From the NCBI GenBank assembly GCA_004138175.2, contig RYFE02000012.1, positions 1 to 64,000 of the forward strand: a stretch of DNA of 64,000 bases, given 5' to 3'. The notes beneath the pieces were generated by a model that did no database searches, was not told where the DNA came from, and saw only the letters and a program-made list of their open reading frames with translations. Positions within the stretch are counted from its first letter, which is position 1, and the number at the start of each line of letters is the position of its first letter. Made by a program: the position numbers and the translations under genes. Below are positions 36,644 to 44,024 of the stretch, piece by piece. The DNA comes from Chloroflexales bacterium ZM16-3. GTDB taxonomy: Bacteria > Chloroflexota > Chloroflexia > Chloroflexales > Chloroflexaceae.

Positions 36644-36710
36644 CGCTGTTCTTTGCGTGTTGGCAGGAGGCTGGGTTCGCCCAGCCTCCTCTTGATTCTG
36701 TGGGTGGCGT

Positions 36711-37553
36711 ATGGCCCCAGCGTACCTCGTTATTGGCGACCTGACCAGCGACCTGCTGCCCGAGGGCGGCAGCGCCCCTGGTGGCACGGCGCTCTACGCC
36801 GCGATTACGGCCAGTCGGCTTGGTGCCCGTGCGGCGGTGCTCTCTGCTGGTACCTCTGGGTTTCTGCCCGCCCTGCCTACAGATGTGCAGGTCTCGCTTG
36901 TGCCCTCGAAGTTCCAGTCGACATTTGAGAATCGCTACACGTCCCACGGTCGTGTGCAGATCCTGCACGCGCTCGGCGCTCGGCTGTGCGCCGATGACGT
37001 GCCGCAGGCGTGGCGCTCCGCGCCCGTGGTGCATCTCGGCCCACTGACCGGCGAGTTCGGCCTTGATCTCGCCGCTGCCTTCCCCGATGCCCTTGTCGGT
37101 GTTACGCCGCAGGGCTGGATGCGCAGCTGGGATCTGCCGCTGCCCTCGCCCATCCGGCGCGTGGCGTGGCGGCCCGATCCCGCCCAGCTACGCCATGTCG
37201 ATGTATTGGTGCTGAGCATTGAGGATGTGGGCGGTGATGAGGCTTTGGCGGCGAGCTACGCGCAGCACTGTCGCCTCGTTGCCGTGACGCGGGGGGCGCG
37301 CGGTTCAACCCTCTATATTGGCGGTGAGCCGCACGAGATCGGCGGCTTCCCGGCGGAGGAGCGTGACCCAACTGGTTCCGGGGATGTGTTTGCGGCGTCT
37401 CTTATGCTACGCCTGCACGAGACTGGTGCCCCGCTCACGGCCGCCGCCTTCGCCAGCGCTGTCGCTGCCTGTGCAGTAGAGGGGCCGGGTGCTGCGGCAG
37501 TGCCTAGCCGCGCCGAGGTGATGGCCCGTATGGCTGCGCGCACCACGTTGTAG
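36711..37553 (+). CDS. PfkB-family carbohydrate/nucleoside kinase
   Basis: 280 residues, ATG 36711. Ribokinase-like fold: N-terminal LVIGDLTSDL and PGGTALYAAITASRLG glycine motif, and C-terminal DPTGSGDVFAASL with catalytic Asp near 224. Shorter than ribokinase (~310), with a reduced lid. Substrate unknown; a free-standing family member 68 bp after khpB. The ssb gene converges from the other side, only 7 bp away. Confidence 0.9.
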   Translation: MAPAYLVIGDLTSDLLPEGGSAPGGTALYAAITASRLGARAAVLSAGTSGFLPALPTDVQVSLVPSKFQSTFENRYTSHGRVQILHALGARLCADDVPQAWRSAPVVHLGPLTGEFGLDLAAAFPDALVGVTPQGWMRSWDLPLPSPIRRVAWRPDPAQLRHVDVLVLSIEDVGGDEALAASYAQHCRLVAVTRGARGSTLYIGGEPHEIGGFPAEERDPTGSGDVFAASLMLRLHETGAPLTAAAFASAVAACAVEGPGAAAVPSRAEVMARMAARTTL

Positions 37554-37560
37554 CTGCTCG

Positions 37561-37908
37561 TCAGACTGCGAGATTCTGCTCGGTGAGCAGGATGATCTCG
37601 CTGGCGATCACTTCGGTGGTTGATCGCTGGTGCCCGTCGGCCTCGGCCCACTGGCGTGTCTTGAGTCGGCCTTCAATATAGATGTGGGTTCCCTTGGCCA
37701 GTGATCGCTGGCAGAGATCGGCGAGCTGATCCCAGGCGACGACGTAGAACCACTCGGTCTCTTCGTGCGCCACTCCAGCAGATGAACGCCAGGATCGGTT
37801 GGTGGCAATCCGGAATGTAGAGATCGCGCTGCCGTGGGCTGTGCGGCGGAGTGTTGGGTCGGCGCCAAGGCGCCCCGTCAGCTGCACCTTGTTTAGATCT
37901 CGCGCCAT
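37561..37908 (-). CDS. ssb: Single-stranded DNA-binding protein
   Basis: 115 residues, ATG 37908. The OB fold is complete (LNKVQLTGRLGADPTLRRT, FYVVAWDQLADLC, GTHIYIEGRLKTRQW), but the protein ends at EQNLAV. The flexible tail and acidic DDDIPF-like tip that recruits repair and replication proteins are absent. It resembles short second SSBs (SsbB-like), so a main ssb may be elsewhere. A good promoter (TTGACA-17-TACACT) lies directly upstream. Confidence 0.92.
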   Translation of the reverse strand: MARDLNKVQLTGRLGADPTLRRTAHGSAISTFRIATNRSWRSSAGVAHEETEWFYVVAWDQLADLCQRSLAKGTHIYIEGRLKTRQWAEADGHQRSTTEVIASEIILLTEQNLAV

Positions 37909-37947
37909 GTCTCACCTGTGGTTTAATCAGCACATTTGATCGTAATC

Positions 37948-37976
37948 AGTGTAAGAGATACCACAGGAGTTGTCAA
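37948..37976 (-). promoter_or_regulatory. ssb promoter
   Basis: On the minus strand TTGACA (37971-37976), 17-bp spacer, TACACT (37948-37953), 40 bp before the start codon. Confidence 0.7.
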
Positions 37977-37993
37977 GCGGGCGCGTCGGCGCT

Positions 37994-38833
37994 TCAGCTG
38001 TCATCACCGACCGGATCGTCGCCGTCATTCCAGCGGTAGCCGATCCCCCGCACCGACAGAATGTACAGGGGCTGTTGCGGGTTTGGCTCAAGCTTTCGGC
38101 GCAGCCGCACAATATGCGGGCGCATAACGGCCCGAGCTTCATCCTCTTCCATCTGCCCGTGCTGGAATGCCTGGATCAGCTGGGTGCAGGGGATCACCGT
38201 CCCTGGCTGGCGTACCAGGGTGTGCAGAATTGCAAACTCGGTAGGCGTCAGGTCGATGGTCTGCCCGGCCATACGAACCATATGCTGCTGGACATCGATC
38301 ATCAGGGGGCCGGTGCGTAGGGTGGCGTTGAGCGGTGCTGGCGCAGGTGCTCGCTCTGTGCCTATGCCTTCGTCTTCGACGAGCGCCTGGATCTGCTCGT
38401 ACATGGTGCGAATACGCTCGCTCCGCTGCTGGCTGGCGCGGTGCTGATCAAGCACCTCTGACACGCGTGCCCTTAGGGTGTCCATGCTGATTGGCTTGAG
38501 CAGGTAATCCGCCGCATCATTTCGTACCGCCTCGATTGCGCTGGACATGGAGCCGTGCGCGGTTAAGATGATGATCGGGAGGTTGGGCCACCGGCTGCGG
38601 GCGGCGCGCATTACATCGACGCCATCCTCCTCGCCGAGCTGGAGATCAAGCAGCATAAGATGGGCGCTCGTCTCCTCCAGGACAGCGAGGGCTTCGGTGC
38701 CGTCTGCCGCCCGATGTACGCGGTAGCCGGCCTGGATTAGCGCATCCCCGAGCACCCGGCGCACCAGAGCCTCATCGTCGACCACTAAGATGCTAGATGA
38801 TCCCATATGCCTTGTTTCTACTATCGTTCTCAT
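37994..38833 (-). CDS. Response regulator, receiver plus winged helix (OmpR-type output)
   Basis: 279 residues from ATG 38833, whose ATGA overlaps the stop of the upstream kinase, indicating translational coupling; ATG 38806 (MGSSSILVV) is an alternative start. The receiver (~10-130) has DDE, LLDLQLGEEDG with the phospho-Asp, T in LTAHGS and K in LLKPIS. A ~50-residue linker precedes a Trans_reg_C winged helix (~175-270) with TPTEFAILHTL and VRGIGYRW. Cognate regulator of the histidine kinase next to it; targets could include the shared 228-bp region before the Roadblock operon. Confidence 0.93.
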   Translation of the reverse strand: MRTIVETRHMGSSSILVVDDEALVRRVLGDALIQAGYRVHRAADGTEALAVLEETSAHLMLLDLQLGEEDGVDVMRAARSRWPNLPIIILTAHGSMSSAIEAVRNDAADYLLKPISMDTLRARVSEVLDQHRASQQRSERIRTMYEQIQALVEDEGIGTERAPAPAPLNATLRTGPLMIDVQQHMVRMAGQTIDLTPTEFAILHTLVRQPGTVIPCTQLIQAFQHGQMEEDEARAVMRPHIVRLRRKLEPNPQQPLYILSVRGIGYRWNDGDDPVGDDS

Positions 38834-41409
38834 GCGTTATCGGCCTCGGCAGGCTCGTGGCGCGGTCGCCATGGCCCGGCGTCGCTCCAGGGGAGCTGGA
38901 TGGTGATGATGGTGCCCTGGCCGAGCTGGCTGGCAATCTCAATATGGCCCGTGTGCTGCTCGATGATCTGATGGCTTAGGTAGAGCCCTAGCCCCACCCC
39001 CTGGGCTTTCATCGAGTGGAACGGCTCAAAGATATGGGCGATCTGTTTGGCGCTCATGCCGCTGCCGGTGTCGCGGATGATCACCTGGCAGATCCGGTCG
39101 GTGGGCTTGCGCACGGTGCTGATATGGATCTCCCCACCCTGGCTCATCGCCTCTTGCGCGTTGAGCACGAGGTTTAAGAGAACCTGCCGCAGCGCGTCTG
39201 GCTGGCCACTGATCGGCGGTAGATTCGCGTCGAGCTGGAGGATCAAGCGCACTCGTGTGTGCTCAAGCTGGCGCTTGGTCAACTGACCGACCTGGCGGAT
39301 CAGCTGGTTGAGATCGACTGGCTCCCAGACGATCTGCGGCGGTCGGTAGAGGTTACGCAGGCTCTCCATTGTGCGCGCCATGCGGTCAAGCTCACCCAAT
39401 GCCAGATCAAGGTACTCGTGGCTTAGCGCGCTCAGCCCCGGATCAGCGCGGCAGAGATCAAGGCATCCGAGCGTGCTCTGAAGCGGGTTCCCCACCTCGT
39501 GGGCGACGCTGGCCGCGAGACGCCCCAGGCTGGTGAGTTGCTCGTGTACCAATAGCCGTCGCTGGAGCTCCTCCTGGTGGGTTGTATCGCGCCAGCGCTC
39601 AAGGCATTGTTCGGAGGCACCGTGGAAGCCTGGGATTGGGATGCGATCAACAGCATACCATCGCTGCTGGCCCATCATGTCCACGCTTAGTACGCGCCAG
39701 TTCGCCGCTGTGATAAAGAACGCTCCTTCCTCGGTGAGCGCGAGCGGGGTGCCGCTCTCTGACGGTCCCTGGGGTGTCAGCTTTATCTCAGATTGCTTAT
39801 CCAGATCGCACCAGAGCTGATTGTAGTGCTGTCCGACGGTGCTACGCGGCGTGCGCCCGACAATGCCACGGCAGAAGGCGTTGTTGGTTGCCAAGATCGT
39901 ACCCTGTGCGTCGAGCAGGAGCAGCCCCTCGGGCAGATGGTCGAAGACAACACGGAGCAGATCACGAGATCGCTGTAGCTCATCGGTGCGGCGAGCGACG
40001 AGATCCTCAAGCTGCTCTGTGTGCTGGCGCATCTGCTGGATCAGTTGGATATTTGCGCAGGCGGTTGCGATTAGGTTGGTGAAGATTGTTAGCTGTGACC
40101 ATGTGTTCGCAGAGAAGGAGGCGGGCGACCCTCTGCGATGCACAAGTGTGTAGGCACCTAGCCTGCGCCCCGAGCTTGTGAGTGGTAGCGCTATACATCT
40201 GCTCTGCTGATCACCATGGTCGCTCGTATTGCTTGCAATCTGGCCGCTTACGTATGCGTCGGCGGCCAGATGCTCGATATGCTGAAGCAGGTGCGCGTCT
40301 ACATCATCTGGGGCTGGCCCGGCAAGCACTGGCAGGGCCGACTTGTCCGCCAGTTGAAGATGGAGCAGCCCATGCTCAACCTGAAAAAGTGCCTTACTCT
40401 GCTCCTCTATCAGGCCGATCATATCAGCGTAGCTGCGCTCGATCGTGAGTAGCCGACTCACCTCTAGCAGAGCGATTGCCTGATCACGCTGCTGTCGCTC
40501 AGCCTGAAAGCGTAGGCCAAGGTTGATCGCCACGCTTGTCTGCGCGACGACTCCCTCCATCAGGAGCAGGTCGTGATTGGTGAAGGCGTTGGTGTGCTGG
40601 GTGTAAATGGTCAGGCACCCCAGGGCGATCTTGTCTTGGCGCAGCGCGATCAGGATTGCGCTCCCCTCGGGGCGGCCGCCGCTGGTGCGCCAGCGCTCGG
40701 CGCTGCTCACATCGGTGAGGACAACGCTGCGCACCTTCTGGATCACCCATCCCTCAATGCCGTGGTTGAGCATCTGGGCGACCTGTGGCGTGTCGAGCTG
40801 CTGGAGGCGCTGATTCTCCCATCGCACCCCGATCTGGGGCGATCTATCGGGAAGCGCCAGGATCATGGTTGCGCTGTCGATGCTCAGGTTATTGCCGAGC
40901 ACGCGCAGGACGTGCTCGGCGATCATGGAAGGTTCTAGGGTTTCGCGCAGCTCAATCGAGATCTGGGTGAGCAGCGAGGTGCGGCGTAGCTGGATGTCCA
41001 GGGCGCGCTGGCGCTCACGTAAGATGTCACGCATGGTGTGATAGCCACGGATGATTGGGGCAAACTCTGCGGGCATGCGTTTGGGCAGGGAGTAGTGAAG
41101 ATCCCCTTGTCCGACCGCTTCCAAGGCTTTGCCGACCTGGCGCAGCGGTGCAGTAAGCCCGCTGCTGAAGGCGGAGAGCAGCCCTATGATCGCCGCGTAG
41201 ACGGCGATCAGCGCGGCGATCATTGCGGCCAGGGCCGGTGGGTTGAAGGAGCTGTCGAGCGCTTCGTGTCGTTGCAGTGCTGTCGTTGTGTCGCGATCCA
41301 GGCTTGCATCGATTTTGCCAATCTGATATGAGATCAAAGAGCCGACTATTAGCATAACGATCAACAGTGCGAGGCTGTATCCGAGGGTTCGTCGCAGGTG
41401 ACGTGACAT
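38830..41409 (-). CDS. Multi-sensor histidine kinase (HAMP, GAF, PAS)
   Basis: 859 residues, ATG 41409. Two membrane helices (~10-30, ~57-82) with a very short outer loop, then HAMP (~83-135), a GAF domain (~165-310), a second GAF-like region (~325-470), a coiled coil, PAS (~485-600), and HisKA with VAHEVGNPLQ (His ~636). HATPase_c follows, with NLVLNAQEAM and GVGLGLYLSHQI. The short external loop suggests internal signals through GAF/PAS. It is coupled to the response regulator by a 4-bp overlap. Divergent neighbours are the Roadblock/globin/GTPase genes; actinobacterial conservons also pair a kinase with Roadblock and GTPase genes. Confidence 0.92.
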   Translation of the reverse strand: MSRHLRRTLGYSLALLIVMLIVGSLISYQIGKIDASLDRDTTTALQRHEALDSSFNPPALAAMIAALIAVYAAIIGLLSAFSSGLTAPLRQVGKALEAVGQGDLHYSLPKRMPAEFAPIIRGYHTMRDILRERQRALDIQLRRTSLLTQISIELRETLEPSMIAEHVLRVLGNNLSIDSATMILALPDRSPQIGVRWENQRLQQLDTPQVAQMLNHGIEGWVIQKVRSVVLTDVSSAERWRTSGGRPEGSAILIALRQDKIALGCLTIYTQHTNAFTNHDLLLMEGVVAQTSVAINLGLRFQAERQQRDQAIALLEVSRLLTIERSYADMIGLIEEQSKALFQVEHGLLHLQLADKSALPVLAGPAPDDVDAHLLQHIEHLAADAYVSGQIASNTSDHGDQQSRCIALPLTSSGRRLGAYTLVHRRGSPASFSANTWSQLTIFTNLIATACANIQLIQQMRQHTEQLEDLVARRTDELQRSRDLLRVVFDHLPEGLLLLDAQGTILATNNAFCRGIVGRTPRSTVGQHYNQLWCDLDKQSEIKLTPQGPSESGTPLALTEEGAFFITAANWRVLSVDMMGQQRWYAVDRIPIPGFHGASEQCLERWRDTTHQEELQRRLLVHEQLTSLGRLAASVAHEVGNPLQSTLGCLDLCRADPGLSALSHEYLDLALGELDRMARTMESLRNLYRPPQIVWEPVDLNQLIRQVGQLTKRQLEHTRVRLILQLDANLPPISGQPDALRQVLLNLVLNAQEAMSQGGEIHISTVRKPTDRICQVIIRDTGSGMSAKQIAHIFEPFHSMKAQGVGLGLYLSHQIIEQHTGHIEIASQLGQGTIITIQLPWSDAGPWRPRHEPAEADNA

Positions 41410-41534
41410 AGGTTGGACCCCTGGTGGTGCGTGGGGTTACTGCGTAACGTTGGTGATTACGTAGGGTCAGGATAGCACGATCCAGTTACGTCACGAGGCA
41501 ACGCAATGATCATGTGATTGTTGTGCTTCTGTTG

Positions 41535-41563
41535 TCTACAGGTGGACGAGGCTCCTCTATACT
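41535..41563 (+). promoter_or_regulatory. Candidate promoter of the Roadblock-globin-GTPase operon
   Basis: TCTACA (41535-41540), 17-bp spacer, TATACT (41558-41563), 75 bp before the first ATG. The -35 is imperfect, which would suit an activated promoter. A short palindrome GTTAC-TGC-GTAAC lies at about 41436-41448, nearer the kinase. Confidence 0.5.
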
Positions 41564-41637
41564 AGTGCTGTGGGAATGTCCGGTCAGCACTACACGCTGG
41601 CTCAGGGCAGCATGTTGCTAACTGAAAGGAAAGAATC

Positions 41638-42009
41638 ATGGCTTCGCGACAGGATCAGATCTCGGCGGTGATTGACCGCCTGATGACGAATGCCGGTGCC
41701 GATGTCTCTGGTGTCGCCGCTGTGAGCATGGATGGAATCGTCCTCGTCTCGAAGATGTCTGTCGATGTGAACGCCGATCGGGTTGGTGCAGTGGCTGCCA
41801 CGATGATGGGTGTCACGCGGCGCGTGTCGGGTGAGTTGAAGATCGGCATGACCGAGGAGACGATCATCAAGGCCGACAATGGCCTGTTCATGGTGCTTCC
41901 GGCTGGCGATCAGAGCCTGCTGGCGGTGAACCTGCGCCAGGGCGCTAACCTCGGTCTGGTGCGTCTGGAGGCGCGTGATGCGGCGAAGTCGATTGGCCAG
42001 ATTCTTTAG
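41638..42009 (+). CDS. Roadblock/LC7 domain protein
   Basis: 123 residues, ATG 41638 after AAAGGAAAG. A single Roadblock/LC7 fold: GADVSGVAAVSMDGIVLVSK, a central helix (VGAVAATMMGVTRRVSGEL), FMVLPAGDQSLLAV and GLVRLEARDAA. Such proteins dimerise and act as regulators or GTPase-activating partners of small Ras-like GTPases (MglB with MglA; CvnB with CvnD). First gene of the operon that ends in such a GTPase. A second Roadblock paralogue is encoded at 59143. Confidence 0.92.
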   Translation: MASRQDQISAVIDRLMTNAGADVSGVAAVSMDGIVLVSKMSVDVNADRVGAVAATMMGVTRRVSGELKIGMTEETIIKADNGLFMVLPAGDQSLLAVNLRQGANLGLVRLEARDAAKSIGQIL

Positions 42010-42030
42010 CGATGCAATCAGGAGGTGTTG

Positions 42031-42579
42031 ATGTCCCAAGAACGAAGCAGCTGGCTGATCAAAGACGAGGCCACGCTTACGGAGCTCGTGACGTTGATGA
42101 ACCTCAGCGCTGACGAGACGACCGTGATGCAGGAGCTGCAGGAGGCTGCCAGGGTCGCCGCCCCAGAGATGACGAAGGCGTTCTATGAGCGACTCTTTGC
42201 ACACGAGGCGACTGCCGAGTACCTTCGCGATGTCAGCATGGATCGTCTGCACGGGATGGTGCAAGAGTGGTTCAGCGAGCTCTTCTGTGGTCAGTATGAT
42301 GCTGACTATGCCCGGCGGCGCATGACTATCGGCCAGATCCATGTGAAAATTGGTCTGCCGGTGCGCTACCCTCTGGCGATGCTCGATGTAGTGATGCCAT
42401 TCGGCGAGTCGGTCGCCGCAACGTACGCGAACCCAGCGCTGGCCACCCAGGCGTTCCGTAAGGTGCTATCCCTCGACGTTGCGATCTTCAACCAGGCATA
42501 TGAGGACAACCAGCTCAAGCACCTCGCTGAGCTGGTTGGCGGTGAACGACTAGCCCGGCGTCTCCTGACAGGCACCTAG
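42031..42579 (+). CDS. Single-domain sensor globin (protoglobin-like)
   Basis: 182 residues, ATG 42031 with AGGAGG five bases upstream, 21 bp after the Roadblock gene. The sequence matches globin-coupled-sensor globins: FYERLFAH (helix B/C), YLRDVSMDRLHGMVQEWFSELF, then IGQIHVKIGLPVRYPLA with the proximal haem histidine His104 and the conserved hIGL segment. No methyl-accepting, cyclase or kinase output domain follows, so the signal must pass to another protein; the cotranscribed neighbours are the obvious candidates. It probably senses O2, NO or redox state. Haem binding is inferred from sequence. Confidence 0.85.
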   Translation: MSQERSSWLIKDEATLTELVTLMNLSADETTVMQELQEAARVAAPEMTKAFYERLFAHEATAEYLRDVSMDRLHGMVQEWFSELFCGQYDADYARRRMTIGQIHVKIGLPVRYPLAMLDVVMPFGESVAATYANPALATQAFRKVLSLDVAIFNQAYEDNQLKHLAELVGGERLARRLLTGT

Positions 42580-42642
42580 GCGGCGGGTGGAGTGTGTGGG
42601 GGGCGGCACCTCGCCGCTTCCCCATGTTTGTACGGAGGACCT

Positions 42643-43377
42643 ATGGCGCTCGAAGGTACACTACAAGATATGTCCCTGAGCGACCTGTTTCAGGTCTTTC
42701 GCATGGGGCCAAAGACTGGGGTGCTGCTGCTCACCCACGGCACTGAGCGGGGAATCATCTATGTCGCGGAGGGGCGCCTGATCGACGCTGCGGTGGTGCG
42801 CGGCACCGAGCGTACGATCCTGTCCTCGAAAGACGAGGCTGTGATCTCCATGTTGCTCTGGGATGATGCGGACTTCACCTTCCGCCACTCACTGGCTGTG
42901 CTTGAACGGCCGGCGCGGATCGAGCATGATAGCGAGTGGTTGGTGCTTGAGAGCATGCGCCGGCACGATAACCCGGTTCGTGCGCTGCCCTACCAGTCGA
43001 TCACCCTTGACACGCAGCTCCAGCTCTCGCCGCTGCCCAGCAGCGCGGAGAGCGGGGTGAGCCTCGATGTGAACCAGTGGCGCATTCTCAGCCAGGTTTC
43101 CATTGCTCCAAGCCTGCGGGCTATTTGTGAGGCCACCGGGGTTCCGCCGGATCAGGCGATCCGCACGGTGGCTGAGCTCATGTCGATTGGCCTGGTCGAG
43201 ATTGCTCCGCCGACTCTGCCGAAGCCCAAGCCGCGCCCGCGCGCCGCTACCGGGACTTCGTCACACGGGCAGATGATGGCACCGGTGTTGGCCAGCACGC
43301 CCTCCGGCGAGGAGGCGACGCCGATCCTGGCCCGAGGCCTGCTTGACGCGATTATGCGGCGCATTCGTGGGCTGTAG
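42643..43377 (+). CDS. DUF4388 (PATAN) domain protein
   Basis: 244 residues, ATG 42643 with GGAGG upstream. The N-terminal ~110 residues are DUF4388/PATAN: ALEGTLQDMSLSDLFQVFRM, GVLLLTHGTERGIIYVAEGRLIDA. PATAN domains occur in bacterial signalling proteins, often with receivers or GTPases. The middle (~140-200) is winged-helix-like (WRILSQVSIAPSLRAICEATG..PDQAIRTVAEL), and the C-terminus is proline/basic then a short helix. Cotranscribed between the globin and GTPase genes; a probable adaptor in this module. Confidence 0.85.
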   Translation: MALEGTLQDMSLSDLFQVFRMGPKTGVLLLTHGTERGIIYVAEGRLIDAAVVRGTERTILSSKDEAVISMLLWDDADFTFRHSLAVLERPARIEHDSEWLVLESMRRHDNPVRALPYQSITLDTQLQLSPLPSSAESGVSLDVNQWRILSQVSIAPSLRAICEATGVPPDQAIRTVAELMSIGLVEIAPPTLPKPKPRPRAATGTSSHGQMMAPVLASTPSGEEATPILARGLLDAIMRRIRGL

Positions 43378-43396
43378 CTGAAAGGACAACCCGACC

Positions 43397-43948
43397 ATGC
43401 AGCCGCTGAAAATCGTCATCACGGGCAGCTACTCGGCTGGGAAGACCCAGTTTATCCGGACGATTAGCGATATTGAGACGGTCTCTACCGATTACGCCGT
43501 AACCCTCGACGAGGAGCGCGAGCTTAAGCACGAGACGACCGTCGCCCTCGATTTTGGCACAATCGCCATCAACGAGAAGCTGAACCTCTACCTCTTTGGC
43601 ACCCCTGGACAAGAGCGCTTCGACTTTATGTGGGAGCACCTGAGCATTGGGTGCCTGGGCTATGTGGTGATGGTTGACAGCTGCCGCCCCGGCCATTTCG
43701 CCGAGACCCAGCGGCTGATGGCTCGCTTCGCTGATATCACCGACTCGCCCTTCGTTGTGGCTGCCAATAAGCAGGACGACCCGGCGGCCCTTCCGGTGAG
43801 CTATGTGCGGCGGCGTCTTGGTCTGCCGCTTGATATCCCAGTGCTGCCTTGTGTCGCCAACGACCGGTCGAGCGTCAAGACGGTCTTGCTGTCCCTCCTC
43901 AAGCATATCGCTTCGCAGCACCAGGCCGAGCGCGCCGAGCAGGCATAG
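43397..43948 (+). CDS. Small Ras-like GTPase (CvnD/MglA-like)
   Basis: 183 residues, ATG 43397 after AAAGGA, 19 bp after the DUF4388 gene. G1 GSYSAGKT (10-17), G3 GTPGQERF and G4 NKQD. In G3 the usual Asp of DxxG is Gly, as I recall for the actinobacterial conservon GTPases (LFGTPGQ). HETTVALDFGTI is the switch I segment. A cytosolic molecular switch probably controlled by the Roadblock protein three genes upstream. Effectors are unknown. Confidence 0.92.
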   Translation: MQPLKIVITGSYSAGKTQFIRTISDIETVSTDYAVTLDEERELKHETTVALDFGTIAINEKLNLYLFGTPGQERFDFMWEHLSIGCLGYVVMVDSCRPGHFAETQRLMARFADITDSPFVVAANKQDDPAALPVSYVRRRLGLPLDIPVLPCVANDRSSVKTVLLSLLKHIASQHQAERAEQA

Positions 43949-43971
43949 TGCTGTTTCACTGGGCGCGGCAT

Positions 43972-44017
43972 ATCCAAAAGGGGCCAGGGGAGCTTGCTCC
44001 CCTGGCCCCTTTTGGAT
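43972..44017. terminator. Bidirectional terminator
   Basis: 22-bp perfect arms (43972-43993, 43996-44017), with AAAA on one flank and TTTT on the other, between the convergent GTPase and KimA-like genes. Confidence 0.85.
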
Positions 44018-44024
44018 GAAGAGA

